Positions 35,249-44,792 of a stretch of DNA of 64,000 bases are shown in pieces. The translations under genes were made by a program, and so were the position numbers. The notes beneath the pieces were generated by a model. That model searched no databases. It was not told where the DNA came from and saw only the letters and a list, made by a program, of their open reading frames with translations. How positions within the stretch are numbered: the stretch's first letter is position 1; every line of letters begins with the position of its first letter. The DNA is from an uncultured Draconibacterium sp. (GTDB lineage: Bacteria > Bacteroidota > Bacteroidia > Bacteroidales > Prolixibacteraceae), in assembly GCA_947492175.1 (NCBI GenBank), contig CANLMQ010000019.1:1-64000 (forward strand), in the 5' to 3' direction.

Positions 35249-36163
35249 TCAATTAAAGTTATTTATCTCTTCCCTTGTTGGAGCAGAGGGTTGTGCCCCC
35301 ATGCGGGTAACAGAGATTGCAGCTGCCCGTTGCGCGAAACCTAAGGCCTTTTTAACGGACATACCATCGGCCAGAGCAACAGCAAGTGCCCCATTAAATA
35401 CATCTCCGGCAGCAGTCGTATCTAATGCTTTTACCGGGTAACCCTCAATCATCTCCAATGTATCCGCATCTTTTAAACAAACACCTTTTGCGCCTAATGT
35501 AATAAGAACTGTTTTCGCTCCCATATCGTAAAGTTCACATGCCATATCCTGCATATCATTTCCTGTGAATTCTTCCCGACCGGTGAGAATAGCACTTTCC
35601 GATTCATTGGGGGTAATTAAGGTTAACTTACCTATCAGTTCTTCAGGTACGGAAACTGCCGGTGCAGGATTTAAAATCAATGGAATTTTTTTTGCTTCTG
35701 CTATTTCGGCAACCTTAAGTACGGTTTCCATTGGTATCTCCAACTGTGTTAAAATCACCTGAGCCCCGTCGAAAGCTTCTTCGTATTTTATTATATCCTC
35801 AGGAAACAGAGCACTGTTAGCCCCGGGAGCTACTGCAATACTATTTTCTCCGTCGTTGGCAACCGTTATTAAAGCAATGCCTGAATGGCCTTCGTTCACA
35901 GTTTTTATAAAAGAGGTGTTAATCCCTTCTTCTTTATAATTCAGAATTGCCTGTTTCCCAAAAGAATCCTCTGCAACACAGGTAATAAAAGTAACTTCTG
36001 CTCCGGCACGGGCTGCAGCAACAGCCTGATTGGCCCCTTTCCCGCCCGGGACTGTCATAAAACCATCTCCTATAATCGTCTCGCCCGGAACCGGAATCCG
36101 CGGAACTTTTACCACCATATCAGTATTCGAACTTCCAACTACTACAATTTTGGGTTTCTTCAT
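35249..36163 (-). CDS. rbsK: Ribokinase (PfkB family)
   Basis: 304 aa from the ATG at 36163; the upstream ATG at 36190 would add nine residues (MLHAYIKFK) overlapping the transporter stop. PfkB signatures are present: VVVGSSNTDMVVKVPRIPVPGET at the N-terminus, GGKGANQAVAAARAGAEV, LNPAPAV, TPNESE and the C-terminal anion hole DTTAAGDVFNGALAVAL with the catalytic Asp. It phosphorylates ribose at O5, or possibly another pentose or deoxyribose; the NTDMVVK start is typical of ribokinase rather than fructokinase. It follows the sugar transporter by 7 bp, so import and phosphorylation are coupled. It is cytoplasmic. Confidence 0.9.
   Translation of the reverse strand: MKKPKIVVVGSSNTDMVVKVPRIPVPGETIIGDGFMTVPGGKGANQAVAAARAGAEVTFITCVAEDSFGKQAILNYKEEGINTSFIKTVNEGHSGIALITVANDGENSIAVAPGANSALFPEDIIKYEEAFDGAQVILTQLEIPMETVLKVAEIAEAKKIPLILNPAPAVSVPEELIGKLTLITPNESESAILTGREEFTGNDMQDMACELYDMGAKTVLITLGAKGVCLKDADTLEMIEGYPVKALDTTAAGDVFNGALAVALADGMSVKKALGFAQRAAAISVTRMGAQPSAPTREEINNFN
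35252..35266. repeat. Short direct repeat, right copy
   Basis: Second copy of ATTAAAGTTATTTAT. It lies in the last codons of the ribokinase gene. Confidence 0.6.
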
Positions 36164-36170
36164 TTTAAAT

Positions 36171-37172
36171 TTAATATAAGCGTGCAACAATAATCAGGAA
36201 CAAACCGGCTATAAAGAAAAAGAACATGGCTGTTAAAAGCCCGTTTACCTTTTTTGCCCCTTTAAACTCTCTCCATATAAAAACACCCCATAAGGCCGCA
36301 ATAAGTGTAGCTCCCTGTCCTAATCCGTACGAAATGGCAAAACCTGCCTGCTCTGCAGCAATAATATTGAGGGTCATTCCCAGGCTCCAAATTACACCAC
36401 CTAAAATACCTACCAGGTGTAATTTTGTATTGCCTTTTACCAAATAATCTTTGTAAGTTACTTTATCTCCAACAAGTGGTTTATACATAAAAATTGTATT
36501 CCATACAAAATTGGAAACCAGCAATCCGATTGCAAAAATTACAGATGCTGAGTAAGGTGTAAACTTGCCTGCTTCCGGAGTAACAAAATCAGTCGCCATT
36601 GATTCAGCCACAAAACGGTAAAAGAAACCCATAAGCAGCCCTGCAACAAGAGAAATAACAATTCCTTTGATTGATGCTCCTTTTTTTGCTGAAGGCAGCT
36701 TTCGGTAAGCCATAGCATCCAGCACAATGGCTACTGTTACCAGCGCAACACCTGAGAACAACAGAACAGGGTCTCCCAGCGGGGTTGCCAGGTAATTGGA
36801 AACAACTCCAATAACCAGTGCCAGCCCGATTCCAACCGGGAATGCAACGGCCATTCCGGCAATTGCAATAGCAGCTACCAACAGAATATTGGCTAAATTA
36901 AACACAACGCCTCCTAAAAAAGCAAAGGCAAACGAATCAAATTCTGCCTGGGCCAGATCGGCCATAAAACTACGCCCCTCGGAGCCAAAACTTCCTGCAG
37001 TGAATGCCAGTAACAATGCCAGCAACAAAACACCAATTGCGTAATCCCAGTAAAACAATTGAAAAGACCAGTGTTTGGCTGCCATCTTTTGGGTATTTCC
37101 CCACGACCCCCAGCATAACATGGTAATAAAGACTAAAAAAACGGCTAATCCGTAAGAGTGAATTACTATCAT
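36171..37172 (-). CDS. GRP-family sugar transporter (GlcU/RbsU-like)
   Basis: 333 aa from the ATG at 37172 (MIVIHSYGLAVFLVFITMLCWGSWGNTQKM); the longer frame from 37223 adds a poor, non-membrane prefix. Ten hydrophobic helices are visible. The CWGSWGNTQK motif in the first helix and KPLVGDKVTYKDYLVKGNTKLHLVGILGGVIWSLGM near the end are typical of the glucose/ribose porter part of the drug/metabolite transporter superfamily. These proteins import monosaccharides by proton symport. The ribokinase gene starts 7 bp downstream, so the imported sugar is probably ribose or a similar pentose. Confidence 0.88.
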   Translation of the reverse strand: MIVIHSYGLAVFLVFITMLCWGSWGNTQKMAAKHWSFQLFYWDYAIGVLLLALLLAFTAGSFGSEGRSFMADLAQAEFDSFAFAFLGGVVFNLANILLVAAIAIAGMAVAFPVGIGLALVIGVVSNYLATPLGDPVLLFSGVALVTVAIVLDAMAYRKLPSAKKGASIKGIVISLVAGLLMGFFYRFVAESMATDFVTPEAGKFTPYSASVIFAIGLLVSNFVWNTIFMYKPLVGDKVTYKDYLVKGNTKLHLVGILGGVIWSLGMTLNIIAAEQAGFAISYGLGQGATLIAALWGVFIWREFKGAKKVNGLLTAMFFFFIAGLFLIIVARLY

Positions 37173-37331
37173 AATTTTTACATTTAATATTTCTATCAAA
37201 TTATTAATAATCAAAATTGGCAACTACAGCAGACCGGTGATGAGGCATCATCTTTACCTGAACAGTTCTCAATCCAATCTGCAGGATATCTATTTTTTAC
37301 ATAAAACTATTTTACAAATTTCAATTCATCG

Positions 37332-38312
37332 TTAAAACGGGTAAGTGTATTCGAAGTACTTCCCTGTCAGGGTTCTTATGTAAGTATTGAATTTTGTATT
37401 GTCTTCAAATAATTCAATTACCCGGCCTCCCCGTTCCAATAATTCGTGATATGCTGAAACATAGCCTGTTTTTCTTCCATGCCCCAACAAAATACCATTT
37501 AACAATCCTACAAAATCGTTATTATGAGCATGCCCTACAAAAACTCCTTTCACATCGTTTTCTTCAACAAAAGATGCAAACAATCCTGAATTTATATTAG
37601 AAGGATAAACATACTCATGTTTGTTCCCCAATGTTTCAGATCCCTTTCCGGCAACCTCAAACTCAGGCAACGGAATATGGAAAAAGGCCAAAGCGGGAAT
37701 AGTGGTATTTCTGTCCTTACTGTATAACTCCCTCGTTTCGCGATACCATTGAATTTGCTCAAATTTTATCCAGTCGTATCCTTTAACATGTTTATTACCC
37801 GAATAAGCTTGTGAATCGAAAAGGTACAACACCCAGCAATCCTTTGCTCCGTCTGACGATTTTACCGGTAAGGCACAGTTTCCTTCTCCCGGAAGTGAAG
37901 CATCATCGTTTCTTGTTAAACTCAGCGGATATTCATCAAGAAGCTCAACGATTTCATTTTTAGTACAATCTGTTTCTACATCATGATTTCCAAAAGTTAC
38001 AGCAAATGGAACTTTTAAATCTGTCATTGGTTTCACAACTTCTTTCCACGCTTTGACAGCCGGAGCAGAAACTACAACATCTCCTGTAATTATAACCAAA
38101 TCAGGCTTTTCTTCCTCGATTAAAGTTCTCATTAATGCAAGAGTACTATCGTTCTTTTCTTTGTATTTTTCAGCAGAGATATAATGCAGATCTGTAAACT
38201 GTATAATTTTAAATTTCTTATTCCTGAATTGCAAAACAGGTGATGCATAAGCATTTAAAGCTCCCAGAACAATAAATAAGAAACCAACAAGGATACTCTT
38301 CTTTTGTCTCAT
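37332..38312 (-). CDS. Secreted metallophosphoesterase
   Basis: About 326 aa from the ATG at 38312, which begins a signal peptide (MRQKKSILVGFLFIVLGALNAYA); the upstream ATG at 38336 adds eight residues. Calcineurin-like metal motifs are all present: FTDLHY (DxH), ITGDVV (GD), FGNHDVE (GNHD), an internal FHIPLPE, and GHAHNND. It hydrolyses phosphomonoesters or diesters outside the cytoplasm and resembles the phosphatase group that follows the purple-acid/Icc fold. In this operon it may remove phosphate from the substrate before sugar uptake. It is separated from the upstream glycan-binding protein gene by 113 bp holding a hairpin. Confidence 0.9.
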   Translation of the reverse strand: MRQKKSILVGFLFIVLGALNAYASPVLQFRNKKFKIIQFTDLHYISAEKYKEKNDSTLALMRTLIEEEKPDLVIITGDVVVSAPAVKAWKEVVKPMTDLKVPFAVTFGNHDVETDCTKNEIVELLDEYPLSLTRNDDASLPGEGNCALPVKSSDGAKDCWVLYLFDSQAYSGNKHVKGYDWIKFEQIQWYRETRELYSKDRNTTIPALAFFHIPLPEFEVAGKGSETLGNKHEYVYPSNINSGLFASFVEENDVKGVFVGHAHNNDFVGLLNGILLGHGRKTGYVSAYHELLERGGRVIELFEDNTKFNTYIRTLTGKYFEYTYPF

Positions 38313-38368
38313 ATAGAAAACAGTTAGATTAAACATAAATTAAAATGAATATTAAAATTATTGAATCC

Positions 38369-38407
38369 CTGCCCTGTGCTAACTTTACTGATTATACAAC
38401 AGGGCAG
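38369..38407. other. Intra-operon hairpin between the surface glycan-binding protein and phosphoesterase genes
   Basis: Perfect 9-bp inverted repeat CTGCCCTGT (38369-38377) / ACAGGGCAG (38399-38407) with a 21-base loop. There is no immediate T run on the minus strand, so it is more likely a transcript-stabilising or attenuating structure that keeps susC-susD-binding protein levels above those of the downstream enzymes. Confidence 0.55.
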
Positions 38408-38425
38408 AGATTTATTCTTTTGATT

Positions 38426-39544
38426 TTAATCTTTCTGCGAAACCCTGAAATTATCCCATCCCATCTTAAGCGGTTCTCCGGCAGGAGAATCTATACGAAT
38501 ATTAAAAGAACCAATATAGTCCTTATTTCCTGAGAAATCTGTCGGAATAAGTTTTTCCAGGGGTATTCGTATGGTTTGCCATACTCCCGTTTTTTGTACA
38601 ACCAAGTCGGAAGCAGTAATTTGTGCCGGAGTATGATTCCAATAGTTGTAAATATAGAAGTTGGTATTCATAATGGGCAGAATCATGTTCAATTCAAACT
38701 TTATTTCGTATTTATCCGGATGATCTTTCATATCCTCTGAATAAGCAAAACCGTTACTAACGAGATAAGACCATCCGCTGCCGCCTGCATCTACAGTTAA
38801 CAACGAATAATTTCCAGACAAAGGTTCCGGTGCATCCCACAATCCAACATACTGAACACCGCTTGTACCTTTGTAAGGAACATCGTCGAAATTGGTAACA
38901 AGAGATTGGCGATCGTAATAGTATCCCGGACATTCAGCTGTTGCATTATATTTACTGTTAATCAACTGTAATTTAATATTTTTATCTGTATTCTCAGGAA
39001 CTCCTACTGTGATATAATTGTCGCCCACATCAATTACAGATTTCTCAATGCCGTTAAAAGAAATTACGGTATTAGAAGGATCCACCTCGTATAATCCAAA
39101 GAACTCGCCATAGATTTTCATTGTATCGCCCGGAGCAGTATACTCATTAAACATATGAGTGAGTTTTATTTCTGGAATATTCACCGTAAAATCGAATTCG
39201 AACTCACCACCTTCGGTAACAACTTTTACTTTGTTATTTATTTCAGAAGGCATTGCAATCGGAACCTGCATATAAAGAATATTATTTTCGTAATACACTT
39301 CCTGCATATCCACGGCAACATCGTTAAAGTAAACCGAATTTGTCGTTTCAATATTACTTCCCTGTAAGGCAATCCAATCACCCATTTCTCCTGATGATAC
39401 AGAAACATCTAACTCGTTTATCGATGATATTTTAGAAAAAACGGGAGGGATAAGTTCTTTTTCATCTTCTTTGCACGAAACAATGACTGACAGCAATATT
39501 ACATATGCTACAAGCTTAAAATATTTTCCTGCTATTGTATTCAT
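38426..39544 (-). CDS. SusE-position surface glycan-binding lipoprotein with IPT/TIG domains
   Basis: About 372 aa. I chose the ATG at 39544 (MNTIAGKYFKLVAYVILLSVIVSC); an alternative ATG at 39565 overlaps the susD stop codon (TAATG) and would couple translation. Lipobox VIVSC. Two IPT/TIG immunoglobulin-like domains (about 35-120 and 120-205) are followed by a C-terminal carbohydrate-binding domain (about 210-370) with LVTNFDDV, GWSYLVSNGF and WDNFRVSQKD. This layout matches SGBP-B proteins of the xyloglucan type (SGBP_B_XBD), although the glycan here need not be xyloglucan. It is the third gene of the PUL after susC and susD. Confidence 0.85.
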   Translation of the reverse strand: MNTIAGKYFKLVAYVILLSVIVSCKEDEKELIPPVFSKISSINELDVSVSSGEMGDWIALQGSNIETTNSVYFNDVAVDMQEVYYENNILYMQVPIAMPSEINNKVKVVTEGGEFEFDFTVNIPEIKLTHMFNEYTAPGDTMKIYGEFFGLYEVDPSNTVISFNGIEKSVIDVGDNYITVGVPENTDKNIKLQLINSKYNATAECPGYYYDRQSLVTNFDDVPYKGTSGVQYVGLWDAPEPLSGNYSLLTVDAGGSGWSYLVSNGFAYSEDMKDHPDKYEIKFELNMILPIMNTNFYIYNYWNHTPAQITASDLVVQKTGVWQTIRIPLEKLIPTDFSGNKDYIGSFNIRIDSPAGEPLKMGWDNFRVSQKD

Positions 39545-39564
39545 TTCATTTGATTTTAAATTCA

Positions 39565-41262
39565 TTACCAACCTGGATTGTTGACTTCAATTAACGGATT
39601 TGTATTAATTTCATTGGCAGGTAGCGGAAGAAGCAAGTGCCTTTCCTGTCTCCTTTTTACAACATTCTTTTCATCCACATCAATGGCATTCATGGTTTGA
39701 AGGTAAATGCCCCAACGCAACAGATCGAATCTTCTGATACCTTCAGCTGCAAACTCTTTTACCCTCTCTTCAAGGATATAAGAACGAAACGACTCCTGAG
39801 TCCAGGGTCTGGTCTCACCTAAGTCAGTTACTTTGGTACTGTTGTTCCTGATATTTAGCTTTTCTACCTGAGTCAGCGCTTCGGCTGTCGGGCCACTGTT
39901 TACCTCATTTGCAGCCTCGGCATACAGAAGAATTACCTCGGCATAACGCATAAACGGAAAATTAAAATCGGTACGACTTCCATCAAGAGGCACAGTAATC
40001 TGTCTGAACTTTCGCAACTTTGAGCCATAAAGGTGTGCATCGTAACGCAACACATCGGAAGGATCGTAACCATCGAGTCCCAATCTTACTTTCATACTGT
40101 CTTTGGCAGGATAGTATGAATGAATTAGTTTTCCCTGGCTATTAATAGCAATAGGCACCCTGTGAATGACACCCCATCTTGCACGTCCGTCGTTTTCGTC
40201 AAACAGTTGGTACCAATGGTCGCGTTGTACGTAATAGCCCGAAGACATAATTCCGTTTTCTTTGTAATACCCTGTATAATCAGTAGCCACATAATTACTA
40301 GTTTCCGTGCTTCCCGGCTTGGTTTGCAGGGTAAAAATAAATTCGCCCTTGTTACGGCTTGCCACTGCCCAAAGCTCCTCTTGCGATGGATACAAATAAA
40401 AATCATTGGATTTGATCACTTCCATTGCTTTATCCATAGCCAATTTGTAATACTCCTGCGAATTGAAATCTCCGTATCCGTCTACCTGATTTTTTTCGAA
40501 AGTTAATTTTTCGGGAACAGGAATTAATATTTTATTCCCCTCTTCATCATACTTGTGACCTGGGCCACCCATAACAGAAATCTGTCCTGAAGGCATCGAA
40601 GCAGAACCAATGGTTGCATATACCTTCGCCAAGAGAGCTTTTGCTGCCCCACTGGAAACATGGCCAATCTGGTATTCCGGATCTTGCACAGAATACATTG
40701 CTTCTTCGGCATACTTTAGCTCTTCAATAATATGTTCATAAACCTCTTTGATCGGTGACCGAGGTTTATAAAGTTCGGCCCCTTCTGCAATAGATTTTTT
40801 GTACAAGCATAAGTCTCCGTAAAACTGCACAAGATTAAAGTAGCTCCAGGCTTTCAGAAAAGCAAGCTCTCCCATTGCATTGTTCTTGGTATTTTCATCA
40901 ATATCCATTTGGGCAATTAACGATTTATGATAATTAGCCCGGTGGATGGCAATATAATAGTAGTTGTAGAAATTGATATTAGAGCCAATTTCATAGAAGT
41001 TCCCTGCTCCAATTGAACCAAAAGCCCAGGAAGGACCACTTTGATAATCACAGTCGAAATTTACCATTGTATGATAATTCCCCCATTCAAAACCAAAATT
41101 CAAGGGATTAAACGCCCCTGCCACAAGCTGATCGTAGTTTTTATTGTCAACAAGATCTTCGCCAGCAATAAAAGTATAGGTCTTCTCATCCAATAAATCG
41201 GAACATGCCGAAACAATTACAATTAAGGCAATAAACAATATATATTTTATCTGTATTTTCAT
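39565..41262 (-). CDS. SusD/RagB-family outer-membrane lipoprotein (2)
   Basis: 565 aa. Lipobox IVSAC (Cys20) and SDLLDEKTYTFIAGEDLVDNKNYDQLVAGAFNPL at the N-terminus. Helical TPR-like core; C-terminal signature RYAEVILLYAEAANEVN, ILEERVKEFAAEGIRRFDLLRWG and terminal NPLIEVNNPGW. As the SusC lid it binds the glycan at the surface. It follows susC by 18 bp. The binding-protein start codon overlaps its stop codon region, so the three genes are coupled. Confidence 0.95.
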   Translation of the reverse strand: MKIQIKYILFIALIVIVSACSDLLDEKTYTFIAGEDLVDNKNYDQLVAGAFNPLNFGFEWGNYHTMVNFDCDYQSGPSWAFGSIGAGNFYEIGSNINFYNYYYIAIHRANYHKSLIAQMDIDENTKNNAMGELAFLKAWSYFNLVQFYGDLCLYKKSIAEGAELYKPRSPIKEVYEHIIEELKYAEEAMYSVQDPEYQIGHVSSGAAKALLAKVYATIGSASMPSGQISVMGGPGHKYDEEGNKILIPVPEKLTFEKNQVDGYGDFNSQEYYKLAMDKAMEVIKSNDFYLYPSQEELWAVASRNKGEFIFTLQTKPGSTETSNYVATDYTGYYKENGIMSSGYYVQRDHWYQLFDENDGRARWGVIHRVPIAINSQGKLIHSYYPAKDSMKVRLGLDGYDPSDVLRYDAHLYGSKLRKFRQITVPLDGSRTDFNFPFMRYAEVILLYAEAANEVNSGPTAEALTQVEKLNIRNNSTKVTDLGETRPWTQESFRSYILEERVKEFAAEGIRRFDLLRWGIYLQTMNAIDVDEKNVVKRRQERHLLLPLPANEINTNPLIEVNNPGW

Positions 41263-41280
41263 TTTAGCAAGAATTAAATT

Positions 41281-44200
41281 TTAAAACTCCATGTTAAAGC
41301 CGAAAGAAACAGTTCTGGCGCTTGGATACGATGCCATATCAACACCACGCCTTGAAACATCTCCACCAAACGTGTTTACATCAGGATCGTACCAGCGGTA
41401 TTTTGTAATTGTAAAAAGGTTGTTTACACTGGCGTTTAATTCTAACGAATTAATCCATCTTACGGGTCTTCTAAAAGTGTAGCTAAGGTTAATATTCTTC
41501 ATTCGAATATACGAACCGTCTTCTACATACCTGTCAGATGCTTTCATACTGCGGGTATAAGTTCCATCAGGACGTGGTGCTGTTGCCCCTTCCCTGTTTT
41601 CTTCTGTCCATCGGTTATCGTAAACAAAATGTGGCATGTTGCCCGTTCCTGACAAACTGAAACGCTTGATATTTACGTTCAAGATATCATTACCATAAGT
41701 TCCCTGAAGGAAAAAGCTCAAAGAAAAATCTTTAAAAGTAAATGAGTTGGTGAGCCCGTAAAGTACTTTTGGATTGGTATTTCCGATAACTACTTTATCC
41801 CTGTCATCAATTACGTCATCATTATTGTTATCCTTGTATTTTACCTGTCCAATCATACTCAGGATTCTTGAATCACTTTCATCCTGATACTGTGGATCAG
41901 CTCTAACTTCTGCTTCATTATCGTAGAAACCATCTTCCTCGTAACCATAAATTAAACCAATAGGTTCCCCGTTTCTTCGTATGAACATACTTTCAAGTCC
42001 CCAGGCTACATTTGAAAACTGATCTGCCTCCAGTCCCCCAATTTCATTTCGGTTGAGCGAAGCATTGGCATCAAGTTTCCAACTAAAATTTTTCTGAGAG
42101 AAGATATAAAAACTACCTGCCATCTCAAGACCTTTATTCTCAATTTGCCCATAATTTGAGGCCAGAGTTGAAAAACCGGTACTTGCAGGAATAAACCTGT
42201 TTTGCAACAAATCAACTGTTTTTTTATGATATAAATCAATCACCAGATTTACCCGATTATCCAAGAAAGCAAGATCTAATCCGATATTAGACTGTGTAGT
42301 AGTTTCCCACTTCAGATTTGGATTAGCTGGTCCTCCCCAACGCGATTCGGCATATCCGCTTTCCAGAGCCCCGTTGTAAGGATAATTCTGAGCTACCATC
42401 CGTGAGCGGGTAGCATATGCACTAATCCCCTGGTTTCCTGTCTGTCCGTAACTTGTTCGAAGTTTTAAATCATCAAAAATGCCTAAGTTTTTTATAAATG
42501 CTTCATCCGAAAGCCGCCATGCAAAAGCAAAAGACGAAAAATCAGACCAACGGTTAACTTTTGAAAAACGACTTGAACCATCTCTCCGGTAAGATACTGT
42601 AAAGAGGTACCTATCGAGCAATGTATAATTTACACGCCCCAGATAAGACATTAGTGAACTTTCGCCCCGGTTACTGGAATTGGTGTTCTGACGAACAGCA
42701 GCGCTCATATCATTTTCCTCAGTCAGGTCATTTGGAAATCCCGAAGCACTCATTGCTTTTCCTCCCCAGTTTACATTTTCATAGGTCCAGGCCACCACTG
42801 CATTTACACGATGAATTTCATTAAACTCATCGTTGTATTTAAACATCGATTCCAGGGTAGTGCTTTCATAAAAATTATCCGACTGCCTGCCAGCTCCATT
42901 GGTGGGTGCAAGTCCTTCGCCTACCCATCGGTTGTAATATTCGTTACGTTTATTTTTATTGTTTCCGTATCCTATGTTTTGCCGGAACTGCAAGAAATCG
43001 GTGAAAGTAATTTCGGCATAAGCCGAGTTGAAAATATTTACTGCTTCAACCAGGTTTTTTGCTGTACGCGTGTATAAATACGGGTTAGCTAAACCTGTAG
43101 AGGTGTCTTCTGTATAGCCTGAGTCGCGTGTTGGATCGAACACAGGACGGGTTGGGAAAAAAGCAATAGCCGAAGGAATAACACCATACGTTTCGCTATT
43201 GGTACGTGCCAGTCGGTTAGTTGACTTTGTAAAACTCAAATTATTACCGACTTCCATCCATTTGGAAACTTTTCTTGAGATGTTAGAACGTACTGTATAT
43301 CTTTTATAAAACGAATTCACAATCACCCCTTCCTGATCCAGCATTCCGGCTGAGAATAAATTGTGCCCCTTTTCATTTCCTTCTGAGAAACTTAGGTTAT
43401 ACTCCTGTGTTACCGCGGTTTGAAAAATCTGATCCTGCCAATTAGTTCCTCCGTCAAGGTAACCATCTCTGAAATCCTGAGGACCTGGCAAATAAGTACT
43501 ATCCGCATTCATCTCCAATCCTGTCTCCGGGTCATTTATTGTAGAATACGACCACCTTCCACCTATAGGATAAGGCAAATAATTGTCGGTAACATATTCT
43601 TTCCCATCAAAAGTATAACCGTTTATTATCTGCTCGTTTCGATATTCTGCATAAGTAGCGGCATCAAGTACATCAATATTTTTTACCACTTTTGAAACAC
43701 CAAACTTGGTACTAAAGGTAATTTTAGCATCAGTGACTCCCTGCCCTTTTGTAGTAATTATAACCACACCATTGGCAGCCCTTGAACCATAAATTGCAGT
43801 TGCTGAAGCATCCTTTAAAACCTCAATAGAAGCAATATCATTCGGGTTAATAAGACTTAGTGGATTATTTCTTTGCTTATCGCCAAAAGCTTCGGGAGCC
43901 GGTGCCTCTCCTGCTTCAAAAGGAACACCGTCTACAATATAAAGAGGCTCATTACTGGTGGTAAAAGAGTTGGCTCCACGAACAAGAATATTAATTCCTG
44001 CACCGGGTGCACCGTCAGCCTGCTGCACTTGCACCCCTGCAAGCTTTCCTTGAAGGGCCTGGTTTATCCCCTGGGGATTTGTTTGCAGCAAGTCATCACT
44101 TTTAATGGAAGATACAGAACCGGTTAAATCTCTCTTTTTTACTGTTCCATATCCTACTACAACCACATCCTCCATTCCAATACTCTTCTGCTCCAATGTC

Positions 44201-44550
44201 ACAGCAATTGTCGATCTTCCGGTAACATCCACTTCCTGTGTTCCCATGCCGACAAATGAAAAAACAAGTATAGCTTTTGGCGGAACACCGGAAAGTCGGT
44301 AGTTTCCGTTGGCATCTGTAATCGCACCATGGGTAGTTCCTTTAACAACAATTGTAACTCCCGGCAAAGGAGTTCCCAATACATCGGTTACTGTACCGGT
44401 AATCAATTTTTCCTGCTGAGCATTTAAAACAGGTAACCCCAGCAGGAAAAAAAACACTGTGCAAAACCCTATCCACAGGCTTTTAGGAAAGATATGAAGT
44501 CTGAACAGAGAATTGACTCCATATCCTTTTTCGATTTGATTTTCTTTCAT
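41281..44550 (-). CDS. SusC/RagA-type TonB-dependent transporter without STN domain (2)
   Basis: 1089 aa from the ATG at 44550 (MKENQIEKGYGVNSLFRLHIF). The longer frame from 44610 (MCFLCLSSN...) overlaps the promoter and is rejected. A signal anchor lies at about residues 28-45. A carboxypeptidase-like domain (about 50-130, ITGTVTDVLGTPLPGVTIVVKGT) follows directly, with no STN domain. Plug motifs are VVVVGYGTVKKRDLTGSVSSI and VLKDASATAIYGSRAANGVVIITTK; the barrel ends with SARTVSFGFNMEF. Absence of STN fits control by a LacI-type operator in its promoter rather than by a sigma/FecR pair. Confidence 0.95.
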   Translation of the reverse strand: MKENQIEKGYGVNSLFRLHIFPKSLWIGFCTVFFFLLGLPVLNAQQEKLITGTVTDVLGTPLPGVTIVVKGTTHGAITDANGNYRLSGVPPKAILVFSFVGMGTQEVDVTGRSTIAVTLEQKSIGMEDVVVVGYGTVKKRDLTGSVSSIKSDDLLQTNPQGINQALQGKLAGVQVQQADGAPGAGINILVRGANSFTTSNEPLYIVDGVPFEAGEAPAPEAFGDKQRNNPLSLINPNDIASIEVLKDASATAIYGSRAANGVVIITTKGQGVTDAKITFSTKFGVSKVVKNIDVLDAATYAEYRNEQIINGYTFDGKEYVTDNYLPYPIGGRWSYSTINDPETGLEMNADSTYLPGPQDFRDGYLDGGTNWQDQIFQTAVTQEYNLSFSEGNEKGHNLFSAGMLDQEGVIVNSFYKRYTVRSNISRKVSKWMEVGNNLSFTKSTNRLARTNSETYGVIPSAIAFFPTRPVFDPTRDSGYTEDTSTGLANPYLYTRTAKNLVEAVNIFNSAYAEITFTDFLQFRQNIGYGNNKNKRNEYYNRWVGEGLAPTNGAGRQSDNFYESTTLESMFKYNDEFNEIHRVNAVVAWTYENVNWGGKAMSASGFPNDLTEENDMSAAVRQNTNSSNRGESSLMSYLGRVNYTLLDRYLFTVSYRRDGSSRFSKVNRWSDFSSFAFAWRLSDEAFIKNLGIFDDLKLRTSYGQTGNQGISAYATRSRMVAQNYPYNGALESGYAESRWGGPANPNLKWETTTQSNIGLDLAFLDNRVNLVIDLYHKKTVDLLQNRFIPASTGFSTLASNYGQIENKGLEMAGSFYIFSQKNFSWKLDANASLNRNEIGGLEADQFSNVAWGLESMFIRRNGEPIGLIYGYEEDGFYDNEAEVRADPQYQDESDSRILSMIGQVKYKDNNNDDVIDDRDKVVIGNTNPKVLYGLTNSFTFKDFSLSFFLQGTYGNDILNVNIKRFSLSGTGNMPHFVYDNRWTEENREGATAPRPDGTYTRSMKASDRYVEDGSYIRMKNINLSYTFRRPVRWINSLELNASVNNLFTITKYRWYDPDVNTFGGDVSRRGVDMASYPSARTVSFGFNMEF

Positions 44551-44592
44551 AATTGGTTCTTTAAATAACTTAGTTCGACATAGATTCGATGA

Positions 44593-44623
44593 CAAACATA
44601 AAAAACACAATTGAATTGTACAA
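44593..44623 (-). promoter_or_regulatory. Promoter of the susC (2) operon
   Basis: On the minus strand, -33 TTG (44621-44623), 20-base spacer, -7 TATGTTTG (44593-44600). The start site is expected near 44586 and the leader is about 36 bases. The LacI-type operator overlaps the -33 element. Confidence 0.65.
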
Positions 44624-44631
44624 ACGTTTGC
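44620..44631. promoter_or_regulatory. LacI-type operator 1 at the susC (2) promoter
   Basis: ACAAACGTTTGC is a near-perfect palindrome centred on CG, the usual LacI-family operator form. It covers the -33 element of the susC promoter, so a bound repressor would block it. Confidence 0.6.
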
Positions 44632-44777
44632 GCTAATATTTTTAAATCATAATTATTAGAAATCATTTTTCCAACCATACCCACAAACATCTGGATACAT
44701 ACCTCTTAGCACCTCTACCTAACTTTCACACTCAATCTATACGGGTTCAGACTATAGTATAAATACTTGTATTTGAA

Positions 44778-44789
44778 TAAACGATTGTA
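44778..44789. promoter_or_regulatory. LacI-type operator 2 in copy A
   Basis: TAAACGATTGTA, identical (within a shared 15-mer) to the operator in front of the lacI-family gene at 52571. It lies 139 bases before the sigma (3) start codon. Confidence 0.5.
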
Positions 44790-44792
44790 CAC

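Larger units (their letters stand above)
44527..44792. repeat. Diverged duplicate control region, copy A (susC side functional)
   Basis: Colinear with 52325-52585. Identical blocks include CTTTAAATAACTTAGTTC (44559-44576), CGTTTGCGCTAATA (44625-44638) and TAAACGATTGTACAC (44778-44792), with diverged but alignable sequence between. Here the minus-strand susC promoter is intact, while the right half looks like a decayed lacI promoter. Confidence 0.65.

Noticed and set aside
44551..44610. 20-residue N-terminal extension of SusC (2) from an ATG at 44610
   Set aside because: It would overlap the promoter and predicted start site, and its Cys-rich residues are unlike a SusC leader; the ATG at 44550 starts the normal signal anchor.
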